Below are positions 26,871 through 35,902 of a DNA stretch of 64,000 bases, piece by piece. The stretch is from the NCBI GenBank assembly GCA_965199765.1, contig CBDATC010000001.1:806001-870000 (forward strand). The letters are read 5' to 3'. The stretch's first letter is position 1, and each line of letters opens with the position of its first letter. The notes under the pieces were generated by a model. It saw only the letters and a list, made by a program, of their open reading frames with translations, made no database searches and was not told where the DNA came from. Made by a program: the position numbers and the translations under genes. This DNA comes from JAPOXR01 sp965199765. GTDB taxonomy: Bacteria > Pseudomonadota > Alphaproteobacteria > Rhodobacterales > Rhodobacteraceae.

Positions 26871-28034
26871 ATGAATTTCGATGAATTGATCGATCGGCGC
26901 GAATCCCACAGCATGAAATGGGATATGATGGAGCAGATTTACGGCGTTCCGAAAGAGACCGGCCTCGCAATGTGGGTCGCGGATATGGATTTCCAGCCTC
27001 CCGTCCAAGCGGCCGAAGCGCTGAGACGCATGCTTGACTATAAAATTTTCGGATATTTCGGAGATCATCGCGCATATCACAACGCCATTTGTTGGTGGAT
27101 GCAGAACCGGCATGGCTGGAACATATCACCGGACTGGATATTCCCAACGCATGGAGCCGTGAACGCCGTAGCTATGTGCATGGAAGCATTCACCCAGCCC
27201 GGAGATGGCGTCGTGTTGTTCACCCCAGTTTATCACAGCTTTGCCCGCATAACACACGCCGCTGGCCGCCAAGTTGTCGAATGCCGTTTGGAAGAGCAGG
27301 ACGAAAAATACACATATGATTTTGACGCCTATAACGCGCAGATGACCGGCCGAGAGCGTATTGCCATTCTTTGCTCACCGCATAATCCCGGCGGCCGGGT
27401 GTGGAGCAAAACTGAATTGCAGGGCTTGGCAGCATTTTGCGAACGCCACGATCTTATCCTGATCGCCAGCGAAGTCCATCACGATCTCGTCTATCCGAAC
27501 CACTGCCATCCCGCTACGCACGCGGCGCTGCCCGAAGCGCATCATCGCATGGTCATTGTGTCTTCAATAACCAAGACATTCAATTTAGCAGGCTCTTATA
27601 TCGGAAACATAATCGTTTCAGACGAAAAACTGCGCGAGAAAATTGCGAACCGCCTGAATTCCCTCGGCATCAAAGCCAACAGCTTTGGCTTGTTCTTAAC
27701 AGAAGCTGTGTATTCGCCTGATGGAGCTGCGTGGGTGGACGCGCTCGTCAACTACCTTGACGGAAATCGACGGCTATTTGACGAGCGGGTGAACGCGATC
27801 CCAGGCATCCGTTCCATGCCGCTTGAAGCCACATATCTGGCTTGGGTCGATTTCCGCGAAACCGGGTTGACCGACTCGGAAGTCCTGATGCGAATTGAAC
27901 AGCATGCAGAAATCGCCGTCAACCGGGGAGCGACATTCGGCTCTGGAGGAGAAGGTTTTGCCCGATTCAACCTCGCGACTCCCCGTTCTAGGATCGAACA
28001 GGCGGTCACACGGCTTGAAGAGGCATTCAACTGA
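26871..28034 (+). CDS. patB: PatB/MalY-type PLP-dependent C-S lyase (cystathionine beta-lyase)
   Basis: Fold-type I PLP enzyme, 387 residues, of the MalY/PatB group that cleaves cystathionine or related thioethers. The N-terminus MNFDELIDRRESHSMKWDM and LAMWVADMDFQPP are diagnostic; the PLP Lys is in SSITKTFNLAGSYIG and the PLP Asn-Pro in LCSPHNPGGRVW. The start at 26871 has GAGGAAATCC directly upstream; an ATG seven codons earlier lacks a site. It is divergent from def. The physiological substrate (methionine biosynthesis or C-S lyase) is not decided by sequence. Confidence 0.9.
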   Translation: MNFDELIDRRESHSMKWDMMEQIYGVPKETGLAMWVADMDFQPPVQAAEALRRMLDYKIFGYFGDHRAYHNAICWWMQNRHGWNISPDWIFPTHGAVNAVAMCMEAFTQPGDGVVLFTPVYHSFARITHAAGRQVVECRLEEQDEKYTYDFDAYNAQMTGRERIAILCSPHNPGGRVWSKTELQGLAAFCERHDLILIASEVHHDLVYPNHCHPATHAALPEAHHRMVIVSSITKTFNLAGSYIGNIIVSDEKLREKIANRLNSLGIKANSFGLFLTEAVYSPDGAAWVDALVNYLDGNRRLFDERVNAIPGIRSMPLEATYLAWVDFRETGLTDSEVLMRIEQHAEIAVNRGATFGSGGEGFARFNLATPRSRIEQAVTRLEEAFN

Positions 28035-28136
28035 CGCCATTTCAGTTTCCGCACGCACCGCGTATTCTGTATGCAGGAAAGATATTGAAGCGGCGAACGC
28101 AGCCGGGTGAGGGCAAGACAATCAGCAGAGCACAAC

Positions 28137-29090
28137 ATGCGGCACTATTTGGAGTTTGAAAAGACATTAGCCGAGGTCGAAACGGAGGCTGATCAGCTTA
28201 GAGCGCAGCCGAAAGATGAGATCGAGAAAACGCAAGATAAAATCGATGAATTGGACTCCAAGGCCAAACAGATCTTGACGGACATCTATGTCAGCCTGAC
28301 GCCTTGGCAAAAATGTCAGGTCGCGCGTCATCCGAACCGGCCGCATTGCAGCGATTACCTGAAGTTTTTGTTTTCTGATCAGTCGTTTCTCGCAGGCGAC
28401 CGCGGATTTGCCGATGACAGCGCGGTTATAGGATGCCTCGCGCGTTTCGAAGGCCAGCCGGTCGTGGTCATTGGCCATGAAAAAGGCCGCGACACAAATT
28501 CGCGCCTCAAGCACAATTTTGGCATGGCGCGGCCGGAAGGTTACCGCAAAGCTATCCGTCTGATGGATCTGGCCGATCGCTTCGGGCTGCCGGTGATCAC
28601 ACTGGTGGACACGCCCGGCGCCTTTCCGGGCAAAGGCGCCGAGGAACGCGGGCAAGCGGAGGCCATCGCTCGGACCACAGAAAAGTGTCTCCGGATCAAA
28701 TCGCCGCTGATTTCAGTTATCGTTGGGGAAGGCGGCTCCGGAGGGGCGGTTGCACTTGCAACAGCCGATCGAACAACCATGCTGGAGCATTCGATTTATT
28801 CGGTCATCAGCCCCGAGGGCTGCGCATCGATTTTATGGCAAAACGCCGAAAAAATGCGCGAGGCCGCCGAAGCATTGCGCCTGACGGCAAACGACTTGCT
28901 CGCTTTGGGCGTAATCGACGAGATCGTTGAAGAACCGCTCGGGGGGGCCCAGCGCGCTCCCAGAGAAACGATTGACGCGGTCGGGCGCTCATTCAAAAAG
29001 CACTTGGCTGAATTAATCAGCCTCGGCCCGGAAAAGAGACTGGAACAGCGACACAAAAAATTCACGGCAATGGGCGCAAAGCGACTCTGA
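28137..29090 (+). CDS. accA: Acetyl-CoA carboxylase carboxyltransferase subunit alpha
   Basis: Alpha half of the carboxyltransferase that moves the carboxyl group from biotin to acetyl-CoA to form malonyl-CoA. The N-terminus MRHYLEFEKTLAEVETEADQ is the usual coiled start. The core has AMARPEGYRKAIRLMDLADR, TLVDTPGAFPGKGAEERGQA and VIVGEGGSGGAVALATADR (oxyanion glycines). 317 residues. A GTG ten codons upstream (28107) is an alternative start. It converges with plsC 11 nt away. Confidence 0.95.
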   Translation: MRHYLEFEKTLAEVETEADQLRAQPKDEIEKTQDKIDELDSKAKQILTDIYVSLTPWQKCQVARHPNRPHCSDYLKFLFSDQSFLAGDRGFADDSAVIGCLARFEGQPVVVIGHEKGRDTNSRLKHNFGMARPEGYRKAIRLMDLADRFGLPVITLVDTPGAFPGKGAEERGQAEAIARTTEKCLRIKSPLISVIVGEGGSGGAVALATADRTTMLEHSIYSVISPEGCASILWQNAEKMREAAEALRLTANDLLALGVIDEIVEEPLGGAQRAPRETIDAVGRSFKKHLAELISLGPEKRLEQRHKKFTAMGAKRL

Positions 29091-29101
29091 TCCCTCAAAG
29101 C

Positions 29102-29845
29102 TCAGCTGACCGCAATTCGAGCGTCATCCATCAAACGGTTCGAATTCCGCTCGACAACATGTTCCAGCTTTTGCATAAATTCCTGTTGAGAATATCCTTT
29201 GGCAATCGGATCTAAGAATTCCACCACGGCAAGACCGGATTTTCGCATGATTGCCGCCTTCGGCCAAAACACGCCGACATTGGTGGCCGCAGGTATACAG
29301 CTGGACTCGAACAATTCATACAGTATGGCCGAGCCGATACGGTAGCGCTTGTGGTCGCCCGGAGCAACACGGGTTCCCTGAGGATAAATGATCAGCGGAC
29401 CGGGTTCGGCAAGCTGATCGCTGACACCGTCCAGCATCTGCCGGACGGCAATCGACCCTTTTCCCCGATCAATCGGTATGCAACCGATGCGCCGCGCATA
29501 GTATCCGACGATCGGAAGCAGAAGAATCTGTTTCTTCATGACAAATCGCGGTTTTGAAACCACGCTGCAGATGATAAGTATGTCGAAAAAGGATTGATGC
29601 TTCGCGCAAATCAGTGTTTCGCCCGTTGGCACTTCTCCCCGCACCTCGGATTTGAGTCCAACCAACAATTCCGCGCTCCAGCGCACATAGCGGCTGAATT
29701 GACGTATTCCCCAATAAGCGGCGCTGAGACGAAAAACGGCGAATGGCGTAATCACCAGAGCCATGATCGTCATCACTGCATACATCTGAATGATGAAGAA
29801 CAATGACCGCAGCCATTTTAATGCATTGCCGATAAACAATTTCAC
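29102..29845 (-). CDS. plsC: 1-acyl-sn-glycerol-3-phosphate acyltransferase
   Basis: Membrane-bound acyltransferase making phosphatidic acid. The catalytic HX4D motif is KHQSFFDIL, the glycerol-phosphate-binding motif is YPQGTRVAPG (Gln for the common Glu, as in other alphaproteobacteria), and block III is RIGCIPIDRGK. Hydrophobic segments lie near the N-terminus (SLFFIIQMYAVMTIMALVI). The start is uncertain: GTG at 29845, TTG at 29839 (best site, AGAGGTG) or TTG at 29941. The protein is about 245-280 residues depending on start. Confidence 0.87.
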   Translation of the reverse strand: MKLFIGNALKWLRSLFFIIQMYAVMTIMALVITPFAVFRLSAAYWGIRQFSRYVRWSAELLVGLKSEVRGEVPTGETLICAKHQSFFDILIICSVVSKPRFVMKKQILLLPIVGYYARRIGCIPIDRGKGSIAVRQMLDGVSDQLAEPGPLIIYPQGTRVAPGDHKRYRIGSAILYELFESSCIPAATNVGVFWPKAAIMRKSGLAVVEFLDPIAKGYSQQEFMQKLEHVVERNSNRLMDDARIAVS

Positions 29846-29993
29846 CTCTTCAATCCCTGCGGAGACCTGGAAACAATAGCCTAAAGCCCGCCCAATTCCG
29901 CGGGCTGAACCAAGGGTTACGCATTTCGGTTGAAATTCCAAACAGAATCAGTGATTCTCTGTTCATACTCGTCATGATAACGGATCCTCGCTA

Positions 29994-30437
29994 TTGCGTG
30001 AGCCAGCCACCAATCGGAAAACCAGCGCACCGGCGCAGCCTGATGCAGCAAATCCGTCGGGCAAAACGGCGCAGGCATCCGAAAGCGGTCCCTCAAAAGA
30101 TTCCCTGATGCAGCAAGTTCACGAGGTATTACGACAAGAGGCAGAGTTCAGAGAAAAGACACGCAGAACCACAGCTGAAGCGGAGGCAGAAAGAGATAAA
30201 GCAATCGAAGCAGAACCGGTGCTAACAGAAAAAAGTCGACCTGCAGTTGTGGTTCCGAAACGACGGCGCCCACGATTTGACTATATTCTTTTTTTACTCT
30301 CGGCGGCGTTTGCGGCTGCTGCGGTCATTTACCACTATGACGACGAATTGGCGGAGTGGTCGCCAAACCTTGTTCCTTGGCTTGAAATCTATGTGGATTG
30401 GGTAAACAACCTCAAAGAGAAGGATATAGGCTCATAG
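29994..30437 (+). CDS. Hypothetical single-pass membrane protein
   Basis: About 147 residues, family not recognised. A polar, Ala/Glu/Arg-rich N-terminal region with a likely coiled segment (about 37-75: QQVHEVLRQEAEFREKTRR onward) is followed by basic residues (VPKRRRPRF), one membrane span (about 97-113: ILFLLSAAFAAAAVIYH) and an acidic C-terminus with WSPNLVPWLEIYVDW. Positive-inside predicts a cytoplasmic N-terminus. No good ATG exists upstream; the start may be TTG at 29994. It converges with the DUF4175 gene. Coding quality looks real but the role is unknown. Confidence 0.6.
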   Translation: MREPATNRKTSAPAQPDAANPSGKTAQASESGPSKDSLMQQVHEVLRQEAEFREKTRRTTAEAEAERDKAIEAEPVLTEKSRPAVVVPKRRRPRFDYILFLLSAAFAAAAVIYHYDDELAEWSPNLVPWLEIYVDWVNNLKEKDIGS

Positions 30438-30461
30438 GCTCTGCCTTTCGGCTGAAGCCAG

Positions 30462-32942
30462 TCAAAATGGCTCCAGCAGGCGAAGAAGATACTTCCGTTC
30501 CCGGCCCTGTCGGTCCTGATCACCGAGCCGATCGCGGATTTCGTCCCTGACCTCTCTTGAGCGCTGCTTGGCCAAGTTGTTTGGCAGAAGTTGGGCGTCG
30601 GTGGACAAACCCCCGCCGTCCAATCTCCGGCCGAACGGGTCAACAAGCTGGTCTCCGCTGCCCGGCGGACCGCCATAACCTGAAACACCAGCGCCTTTTT
30701 CCTCCATAAGCGAGCGAATGCCTTCGGCAAGCGAACGCATGGCCTGCTGTTGATGTTCCAGAGCTGGACCAAGCTGGTTTTGACGAATCCTCTTTCTCGC
30801 TTCCGTCATGGCCTGATCCGCTGATTCAAAATTTTCGAGCGGCCCGCTTCCCTCTCCTTCAAGGTTACCCAGATCGCGCATTTGTGAACGCAGTCTCTGC
30901 CTTAGAGATTCCTGACGGTCAGCGACAGCGTCGGTGCTGTTTCCCTCATCCAGCCAATCCTCCGGCGGTTCCTGAAGGGTAACCTGTTGATTTTTGTCCA
31001 ATTCCTGCTGCCTGCGAAACACCTCGTCCGTCAATTCCTGCTGCTGCTCCAAAATTTTGGACAATTCAGCACGGGACTGCTCCGTTTCACTTGGAGAAGC
31101 GTTACTCTGCATCGAACGCGCAACGGTGTTTTCCAGCATGCTCCGTATCTGATTCAATAGGGATTCGGCTTCAGCAACGCGCCCCTCTCGCAATAGCTGA
31201 CTCATGCGCTCCATCATTTGCTGGATATCCGCTTCCGTGATCTCCGTGACATCGGAATTGTTCGCAGTTCCGTCGGCGTCCTGTCCACTCTCCGCCAGCT
31301 CCCGGGCTCGGGCTTTCAATTCCTCCAAAAATTCTTCGGCTGCCTGACGATAGAGTTTGGCCAAACGTTCGATTTCTTGCGGAGGCGCGCCCTTGCGCAT
31401 GGCCTCTTCCAGCCTTTCCGCAGCCCGCTGCATCCGCTCGCGCGCTTTCAGAATATCGCCGCTCTCGCTGTTAAGGGCAGCCTGCCAAAGAAGCTGCGAT
31501 ACCTCATGGCGACCCGCTTCACCGCTATGCTCAAGCATCCGAACAGCTGTCCGGGCCATCAGATAAGCGGCAAGATCCAAATCCTCGTCCTCCGGCAGAT
31601 GGGTCAGCGCTCTGATCGTCTGCGCCGCCCTGCGCTGATTGTCGCCGCTCCAAAGCACGTCGCGCCGCTGCTCAACAAGAGCTGCCGCAAACGGATCAAC
31701 AAAGTCCCGGCTTGGCAGTTCATCAAACCCAAGGTCCAATTCTGAAGTCAAACCCGCAGCGTCCTCGCCGCGAATCGTGAGTGTCGCTGGCAGGCCCGCC
31801 CACTCATGCGCCAGGAAATCCGCGGAAAAATCCATTATGAATTCTGTTTGGGACCCGCCGAAGGGTAGCGCGATTTCCGCGGCTGGAAACACGCTTTTGT
31901 CTGGTTCGCTTTCCAACCCGTGCATTCGCTCGACTCTTGCCAGATCCAATGCCAACATCGCTTCGACTTTCGTCACGCCGAAATCGTCTTTCAGCAGCAG
32001 CGGCTGACTGAACTGTCCCATGCTTCCCGTTTTCGCCGGCCCGGCAAGCGAGATTTCAGGTGGTTGATCGGCATAAGGGACCAGCGTCCAGCTTCTTTCT
32101 TCACAATTCTTTCCACCAATCGACAATCGTCCCGCTTCAACGACTTCGAATTGCACAAAGTCCGTGTCGTCCCGCCTTGGCTTGGCTTCATCCGAATCTT
32201 GGTCATTAAGCCAAGTGCACTCCGAGGAATCACGATAAAATTGAATTGAAACCGTGCTGCCTGCCAATACCTCCACCGGCACGTCATCGTTTCTGTCATT
32301 GAGATAAAGCCCGGGCAACCGCGCATAGTCAGGCGCTTCGACCCAAGCATCAAAGCCGGAGCCGATTTCATCATTCACGGATGCAGCCGAAGCGTCCGAC
32401 TTAAACTTAAGGTCCGGAAGCGGAGCAAACAGCAGCGCAATGACCAATGCAGTCGCAGAACTGAAGCGCAATGCAATCGGGTCCAACCGGGAGAGGCGCA
32501 GATCAGGCTGTTTGGCTTTTAGATTCACCGCCAGAATTTGCATGCGCTGCTGATGTAGCCTCCACAGATTCACCGACGCGCTGTCGGCTGTTCCCAATGC
32601 CTGTGAGTCGGATAAAGCGGCCAGTGGCCGGTTTGGCAGCGTTTCGTCAAGTCTGCTCAACACCTCTTCCCGTTTAGGCCAGCGAAACCTCATACATCCC
32701 CAAAGAACCGTAAGAGCTGCAGCCACACCGGATATGATAAGCGCTGCATTGTGCACCAGCGCCAGCGATCCATGCAAAAATGCAAGTGCGGCGTAACTTA
32801 CGAAGAAACCGGCCAAGGCGGGCCAAAATGCCGTTGCCGCGCGCTCGGCCGCCAAACTCAGCGCGGTCAGAAGAATTTGCGCGCGCAATTGTCGAAGACT
32901 CCGCTTCGGAGACGTATTCGGCTGTCTTGGCAATTCGGTCAC
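30462..32942 (-). CDS. Large DUF4175 / TIGR02302 family membrane protein
   Basis: 826 residues, an alphaproteobacterial family of unknown function (I recognise the TIGR02302/DUF4175 pattern). Three to four membrane spans occur in the first ~170 residues (including ALAGFFVSYAALAFLHGSLA and SSATALVIALLFAPLP). A periplasmic domain of about 250 residues follows, with beta-rich segments such as LLLKDDFGVTKVEAMLALDL. A long Glu/Gln-rich helical part (about 480-760) comes next, and then a Gly-rich tail. The start is GTG at 32942. It sits 131 nt downstream of lysA, a conserved neighbourhood in Rhizobiales. An envelope role is plausible but not shown. Confidence 0.85.
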   Translation of the reverse strand: MTELPRQPNTSPKRSLRQLRAQILLTALSLAAERAATAFWPALAGFFVSYAALAFLHGSLALVHNAALIISGVAAALTVLWGCMRFRWPKREEVLSRLDETLPNRPLAALSDSQALGTADSASVNLWRLHQQRMQILAVNLKAKQPDLRLSRLDPIALRFSSATALVIALLFAPLPDLKFKSDASAASVNDEIGSGFDAWVEAPDYARLPGLYLNDRNDDVPVEVLAGSTVSIQFYRDSSECTWLNDQDSDEAKPRRDDTDFVQFEVVEAGRLSIGGKNCEERSWTLVPYADQPPEISLAGPAKTGSMGQFSQPLLLKDDFGVTKVEAMLALDLARVERMHGLESEPDKSVFPAAEIALPFGGSQTEFIMDFSADFLAHEWAGLPATLTIRGEDAAGLTSELDLGFDELPSRDFVDPFAAALVEQRRDVLWSGDNQRRAAQTIRALTHLPEDEDLDLAAYLMARTAVRMLEHSGEAGRHEVSQLLWQAALNSESGDILKARERMQRAAERLEEAMRKGAPPQEIERLAKLYRQAAEEFLEELKARARELAESGQDADGTANNSDVTEITEADIQQMMERMSQLLREGRVAEAESLLNQIRSMLENTVARSMQSNASPSETEQSRAELSKILEQQQELTDEVFRRQQELDKNQQVTLQEPPEDWLDEGNSTDAVADRQESLRQRLRSQMRDLGNLEGEGSGPLENFESADQAMTEARKRIRQNQLGPALEHQQQAMRSLAEGIRSLMEEKGAGVSGYGGPPGSGDQLVDPFGRRLDGGGLSTDAQLLPNNLAKQRSREVRDEIRDRLGDQDRQGRERKYLLRLLEPF

Positions 32943-33073
32943 TTGATTCTACCGGCCCGGCCTAAAGCCTTCCATTTCCAGTTTCATGAGCCCACGGACA
33001 AACACCACTGAATCATTGCGGGAATTTCCGGGGGTCGGACAGCCGCCGAGCGTGTCTCGGCCATCCAAAATCT

Positions 33074-34339
33074 CTATCGGCTCAGCCATGATGGAATGCG
33101 GTCCTTTGCGATGATCTCGTCAATCGAAGGACGGGGGCGGACAACTGCGAATTTATCGCCTTCAACGAGAACTTCCGGCGCCAAAGGCCGAGTGTTATAT
33201 TCGGAAGCCATAACGGCCGCATAAGCTCCAGCCGAAGAGAATGCCAGCAGATCGCCTTCCGAAACCGGTGGCATAAGGCGCTGACGGGCAAAGGTGTCGC
33301 CGCTTTCACAGATCGGACCAACGATATCCACTGGCCGCCAATCAGCGCCGGGAAGCGGACGGCGAACCGGAAGGACATCATGCCAAGCGCCATAAATGGC
33401 GGGCCGCGGAAGGTCATTCATCGCCGCATCCAGAACAAGAAACCGCCGATCTTCGCCTTCCTTCAGATAGAGAGTCTTGGACAGCAGAATTCCTGAGTTT
33501 CCAGCGATATACCGGCCCGGTTCAATCTCGATTTCGCAGCCGAGATCGCCGACGGTTGCCCGAATCACATCACAATAAGCGCTCGGGGTCGGAGGGATGG
33601 TCTGCTCGTCGCCATACGTGATTCCCAGCCCGCCACCCAGATCCAGCCGCTCGATAGAATGGCCATCCGCACGCAGCGCCGCGACCGCATCAGCCGCTAT
33701 GCGGAATGCGGACTCGAACGGTTCCAAAGACGTCAACTGTGATCCGATGTGAACATCAAGACCGACCACACGCAATGCCGGCAGTGATGCCGCCTGCCGA
33801 TAGACGTCCCGCAGACGTGAAATCGGAACACCGAATTTATTCTCGGATTTTCCGGTGGAAATCTTATGGTGCGTCTTCGCATCAACATCCGGGTTGACCC
33901 GAACGGCGATCGGTGCGGTCTGACCGGCGCTGGCGGCAACATCATTCAACGCAAGCAATTCCGGTTCACTTTCAACATTGAAATGCCGCACACCGGCATC
34001 CAGCGCAAACCGCAGCTCTTCGCGGCTTTTTCCGACTCCGGAAAACACGATTTTGTCTGCCCGCGCGCCGGCGGCGAAAGCCCGTGCGATTTCTCCTCCC
34101 GATACAGCATCGAAACCGGCCCCGATTTTGGCAAGCAAATGAAGCACGGCTTGATTCGAATTCGCCTTCATCGCGTAGCAGATCAGATGATCAAGTCCGG
34201 AAAGGGCCGTTTCGAATTCTCTGAAACGATCACGGAATGCCGCAGCCGAATAGACAAAAACAGGTGTGCCCACAGCTTCCGCTATGGAATGAAGCGGCAC
34301 CTGTTCGGCGCAAAGACGCCCTTCCCGGTAGTTGAACAT
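33074..34339 (-). CDS. lysA: Diaminopimelate decarboxylase
   Basis: Last step of lysine biosynthesis: decarboxylates meso-diaminopimelate. 421 residues, alanine-racemase-type barrel plus beta domain. The PLP Lys is in ICYAMKANSNQAVL, the barrel motif is GLDVHIGSQLTS, the phosphate-binding glycines are in LDLGGGLGITYGDEQ, the Arg is in EIEPGRYIAGNSG, and the active-site Cys is in GPICESGDTFA. It is intact, and lies downstream of argH and lptM in the common rhizobial order. Confidence 0.97.
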   Translation of the reverse strand: MFNYREGRLCAEQVPLHSIAEAVGTPVFVYSAAAFRDRFREFETALSGLDHLICYAMKANSNQAVLHLLAKIGAGFDAVSGGEIARAFAAGARADKIVFSGVGKSREELRFALDAGVRHFNVESEPELLALNDVAASAGQTAPIAVRVNPDVDAKTHHKISTGKSENKFGVPISRLRDVYRQAASLPALRVVGLDVHIGSQLTSLEPFESAFRIAADAVAALRADGHSIERLDLGGGLGITYGDEQTIPPTPSAYCDVIRATVGDLGCEIEIEPGRYIAGNSGILLSKTLYLKEGEDRRFLVLDAAMNDLPRPAIYGAWHDVLPVRRPLPGADWRPVDIVGPICESGDTFARQRLMPPVSEGDLLAFSSAGAYAAVMASEYNTRPLAPEVLVEGDKFAVVRPRPSIDEIIAKDRIPSWLSR

Positions 34340-34381
34340 TTGTGCTCCCGATGCTGCTGTGCTTTGCGGTCGAGCCGCGGG

Positions 34382-34402
34382 ATATCAGCCTTTAGCTGAT
34401 AT
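34382..34402 (-). terminator. Stem-loop spanning the end of lptM
   Basis: Perfect 8-bp stem ATATCAGC/GCTGATAT with a 5-nt loop; the lptM stop codon lies in the loop. No T tract follows on either strand. It is 43 nt before the lysA start and may modulate read-through or protect the upstream message. Confidence 0.4.
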
Positions 34403-34511
34403 TCTCTGACGCGATAGATGTTCCCGCAAGATCACCCGGTCTGAGCGGGTCGCCCTTCACTCCACAAGCCGCAAGAACGCACAACACCAAAATTCTTAAA
34501 GCGTTTGTCAA
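34392..34511 (-). CDS. lptM: LptM-like LPS-translocon lipoprotein
   Basis: A 39-residue lipoprotein, easily missed. It starts at TTG (34511), overlaps the argH stop (TTGA) and reads MTNALRILVLCVLAACG then VKGDPLRPG. The lipobox LAAC puts the lipidated Cys at residue 16, and the following CGxKGDP-P pattern is the hallmark of the LptM/YifL family. LptM assists oxidative maturation of the LptDE translocon in E. coli (established). Its place between argH and lysA is the conserved one in alphaproteobacteria. Confidence 0.85.
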   Translation of the reverse strand: MTNALRILVLCVLAACGVKGDPLRPGDLAGTSIASENIS

Positions 34512-35902
34512 TCTAATTTCTCCTTCCAGCGGGCAATCTGCTGCCGCACACATGCAGGGGAAGTTCCTCCGTAACTCTGACGGCTAGCGACCGAAGTCAC
34601 TGGATCTAGCATCCTTTGCGCATCTTCGTCGATGTCGGTTGAAATTGATTGCATTTCATCCAAACTGAGCTCGCTCAGCCTGCAGCCCTTCGTTTCAGCC
34701 AGCCGCACAATGGCGCCGACGGTTGCATGAGCTTCGCGAAACGAGACCTTTGCATTCTTAACCAGCCAATCCGCAAGATCGGTCGCGGTCGAATAACCGG
34801 AATCCGCGGCCTCTCGAAGCCGTTCGGAATCGGGTTTCAATTCCATGATCATTCCGGCCATGGCGGCAAGAGCCAGTTCCAATGTGTCCGCCGCATCAAA
34901 GAGCTGCTCTTTATCTTCCTGCATATCTTTCGAATAGGCCAATGGAAGACCTTTAAGCACCGTCAATATCGCAACCAACGCACCGGTCACACGTCCTGTT
35001 TTCGCTCTGATCAATTCCGCTGCGTCAGGATTGCGCTTCTGCGGCATGATCGAAGATCCGGTGGTGAAGGAATCTCCCAGCAGGGCGAATGAAAAACCAT
35101 CCGAACACCAAAGCACGATTTCCTCAGCCAGCCTGGACAAATGCGTCATCGCCGCAGCCGCAGCCGACAGATAGTCCAAAACAAAATCACGGTCGCTGAC
35201 CGCGTCGATTGAATTGCCCATCGGTCTCGCGAAACCGAGAGCTTTCGCCGTATAGTCCCGGTCGATCGGAAACGAAGTTCCCGCCAGCGCGGCCGCACCG
35301 AGCGGCGATTCGTTCAACCGGGCCCTCGCAGCCTGAAACCGATCCAAGTCACGGCCGAGCATTTCGAGATATGCCATCATATAGTGGCCCCACGTCACCG
35401 GCTGCGCAGTCTGCAGATGCGTGAAACCAGGCATCACCATGTCAGCGCCGTTCGATGCCTGATCCAACAGTGCGAGCATCAATCGCCGCAAACCGGCAGC
35501 GGCATCGTCGCAGCGCTCTCTCGTCCATAACCTCAGATCTGTCGCCACCTGATCATTTCTGCTTCGCGCCGTGTGCAATCTGCCTGCCGCATCGCCGATG
35601 AGCTCACGAAGACGGGCCTCGATATTCATATGAATATCTTCCAAGGCGGCGCAGTAATCGAATTCTCCAGCTTCGATTTCCGCTTGAATTGTCCTTAAAC
35701 CTTCCCTGATTGCGCTCGCATCACTATGATTAAGGATATCTTCGCGTTCAAGCATTTCACAATGCGCAAGGGAGCCTTCAATGTCCTGCCGCCAAAGCCT
35801 CCGATCGAAACCGATGGAAGCGTTGATCGCTTCGAGCAATTCAGAAGGCCGGCCAGAAAATCGACCGCCGATTAATCTGCTTGATTCAGTGCTATCCGTC
35901 AT
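34508..35902 (-). CDS. argH: Argininosuccinate lyase
   Basis: Final step of arginine biosynthesis: splits argininosuccinate to arginine and fumarate. 464 residues from the ATG at 35902. The N-terminal LIGGRFSGRPSELLEAINAS and the fumarase-superfamily signature TGSSIMPQKRNPDAAELIRA with catalytic Ser are present, as are RLHTARSRNDQVATDLRLW and PGFTHLQTAQPVTWGHY (catalytic His). I chose this start because family members begin near here; longer frames would overlap the divergent tlpA gene. The start codon shares bases with the tlpA start. Confidence 0.95.
   Translation of the reverse strand: MTDSTESSRLIGGRFSGRPSELLEAINASIGFDRRLWRQDIEGSLAHCEMLEREDILNHSDASAIREGLRTIQAEIEAGEFDYCAALEDIHMNIEARLRELIGDAAGRLHTARSRNDQVATDLRLWTRERCDDAAAGLRRLMLALLDQASNGADMVMPGFTHLQTAQPVTWGHYMMAYLEMLGRDLDRFQAARARLNESPLGAAALAGTSFPIDRDYTAKALGFARPMGNSIDAVSDRDFVLDYLSAAAAAMTHLSRLAEEIVLWCSDGFSFALLGDSFTTGSSIMPQKRNPDAAELIRAKTGRVTGALVAILTVLKGLPLAYSKDMQEDKEQLFDAADTLELALAAMAGMIMELKPDSERLREAADSGYSTATDLADWLVKNAKVSFREAHATVGAIVRLAETKGCRLSELSLDEMQSISTDIDEDAQRMLDPVTSVASRQSYGGTSPACVRQQIARWKEKLD

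Noticed and set aside
28167..28655. A 162-codon minus-strand frame inside accA
   Set aside because: Antisense to highly conserved carboxyltransferase sequence.
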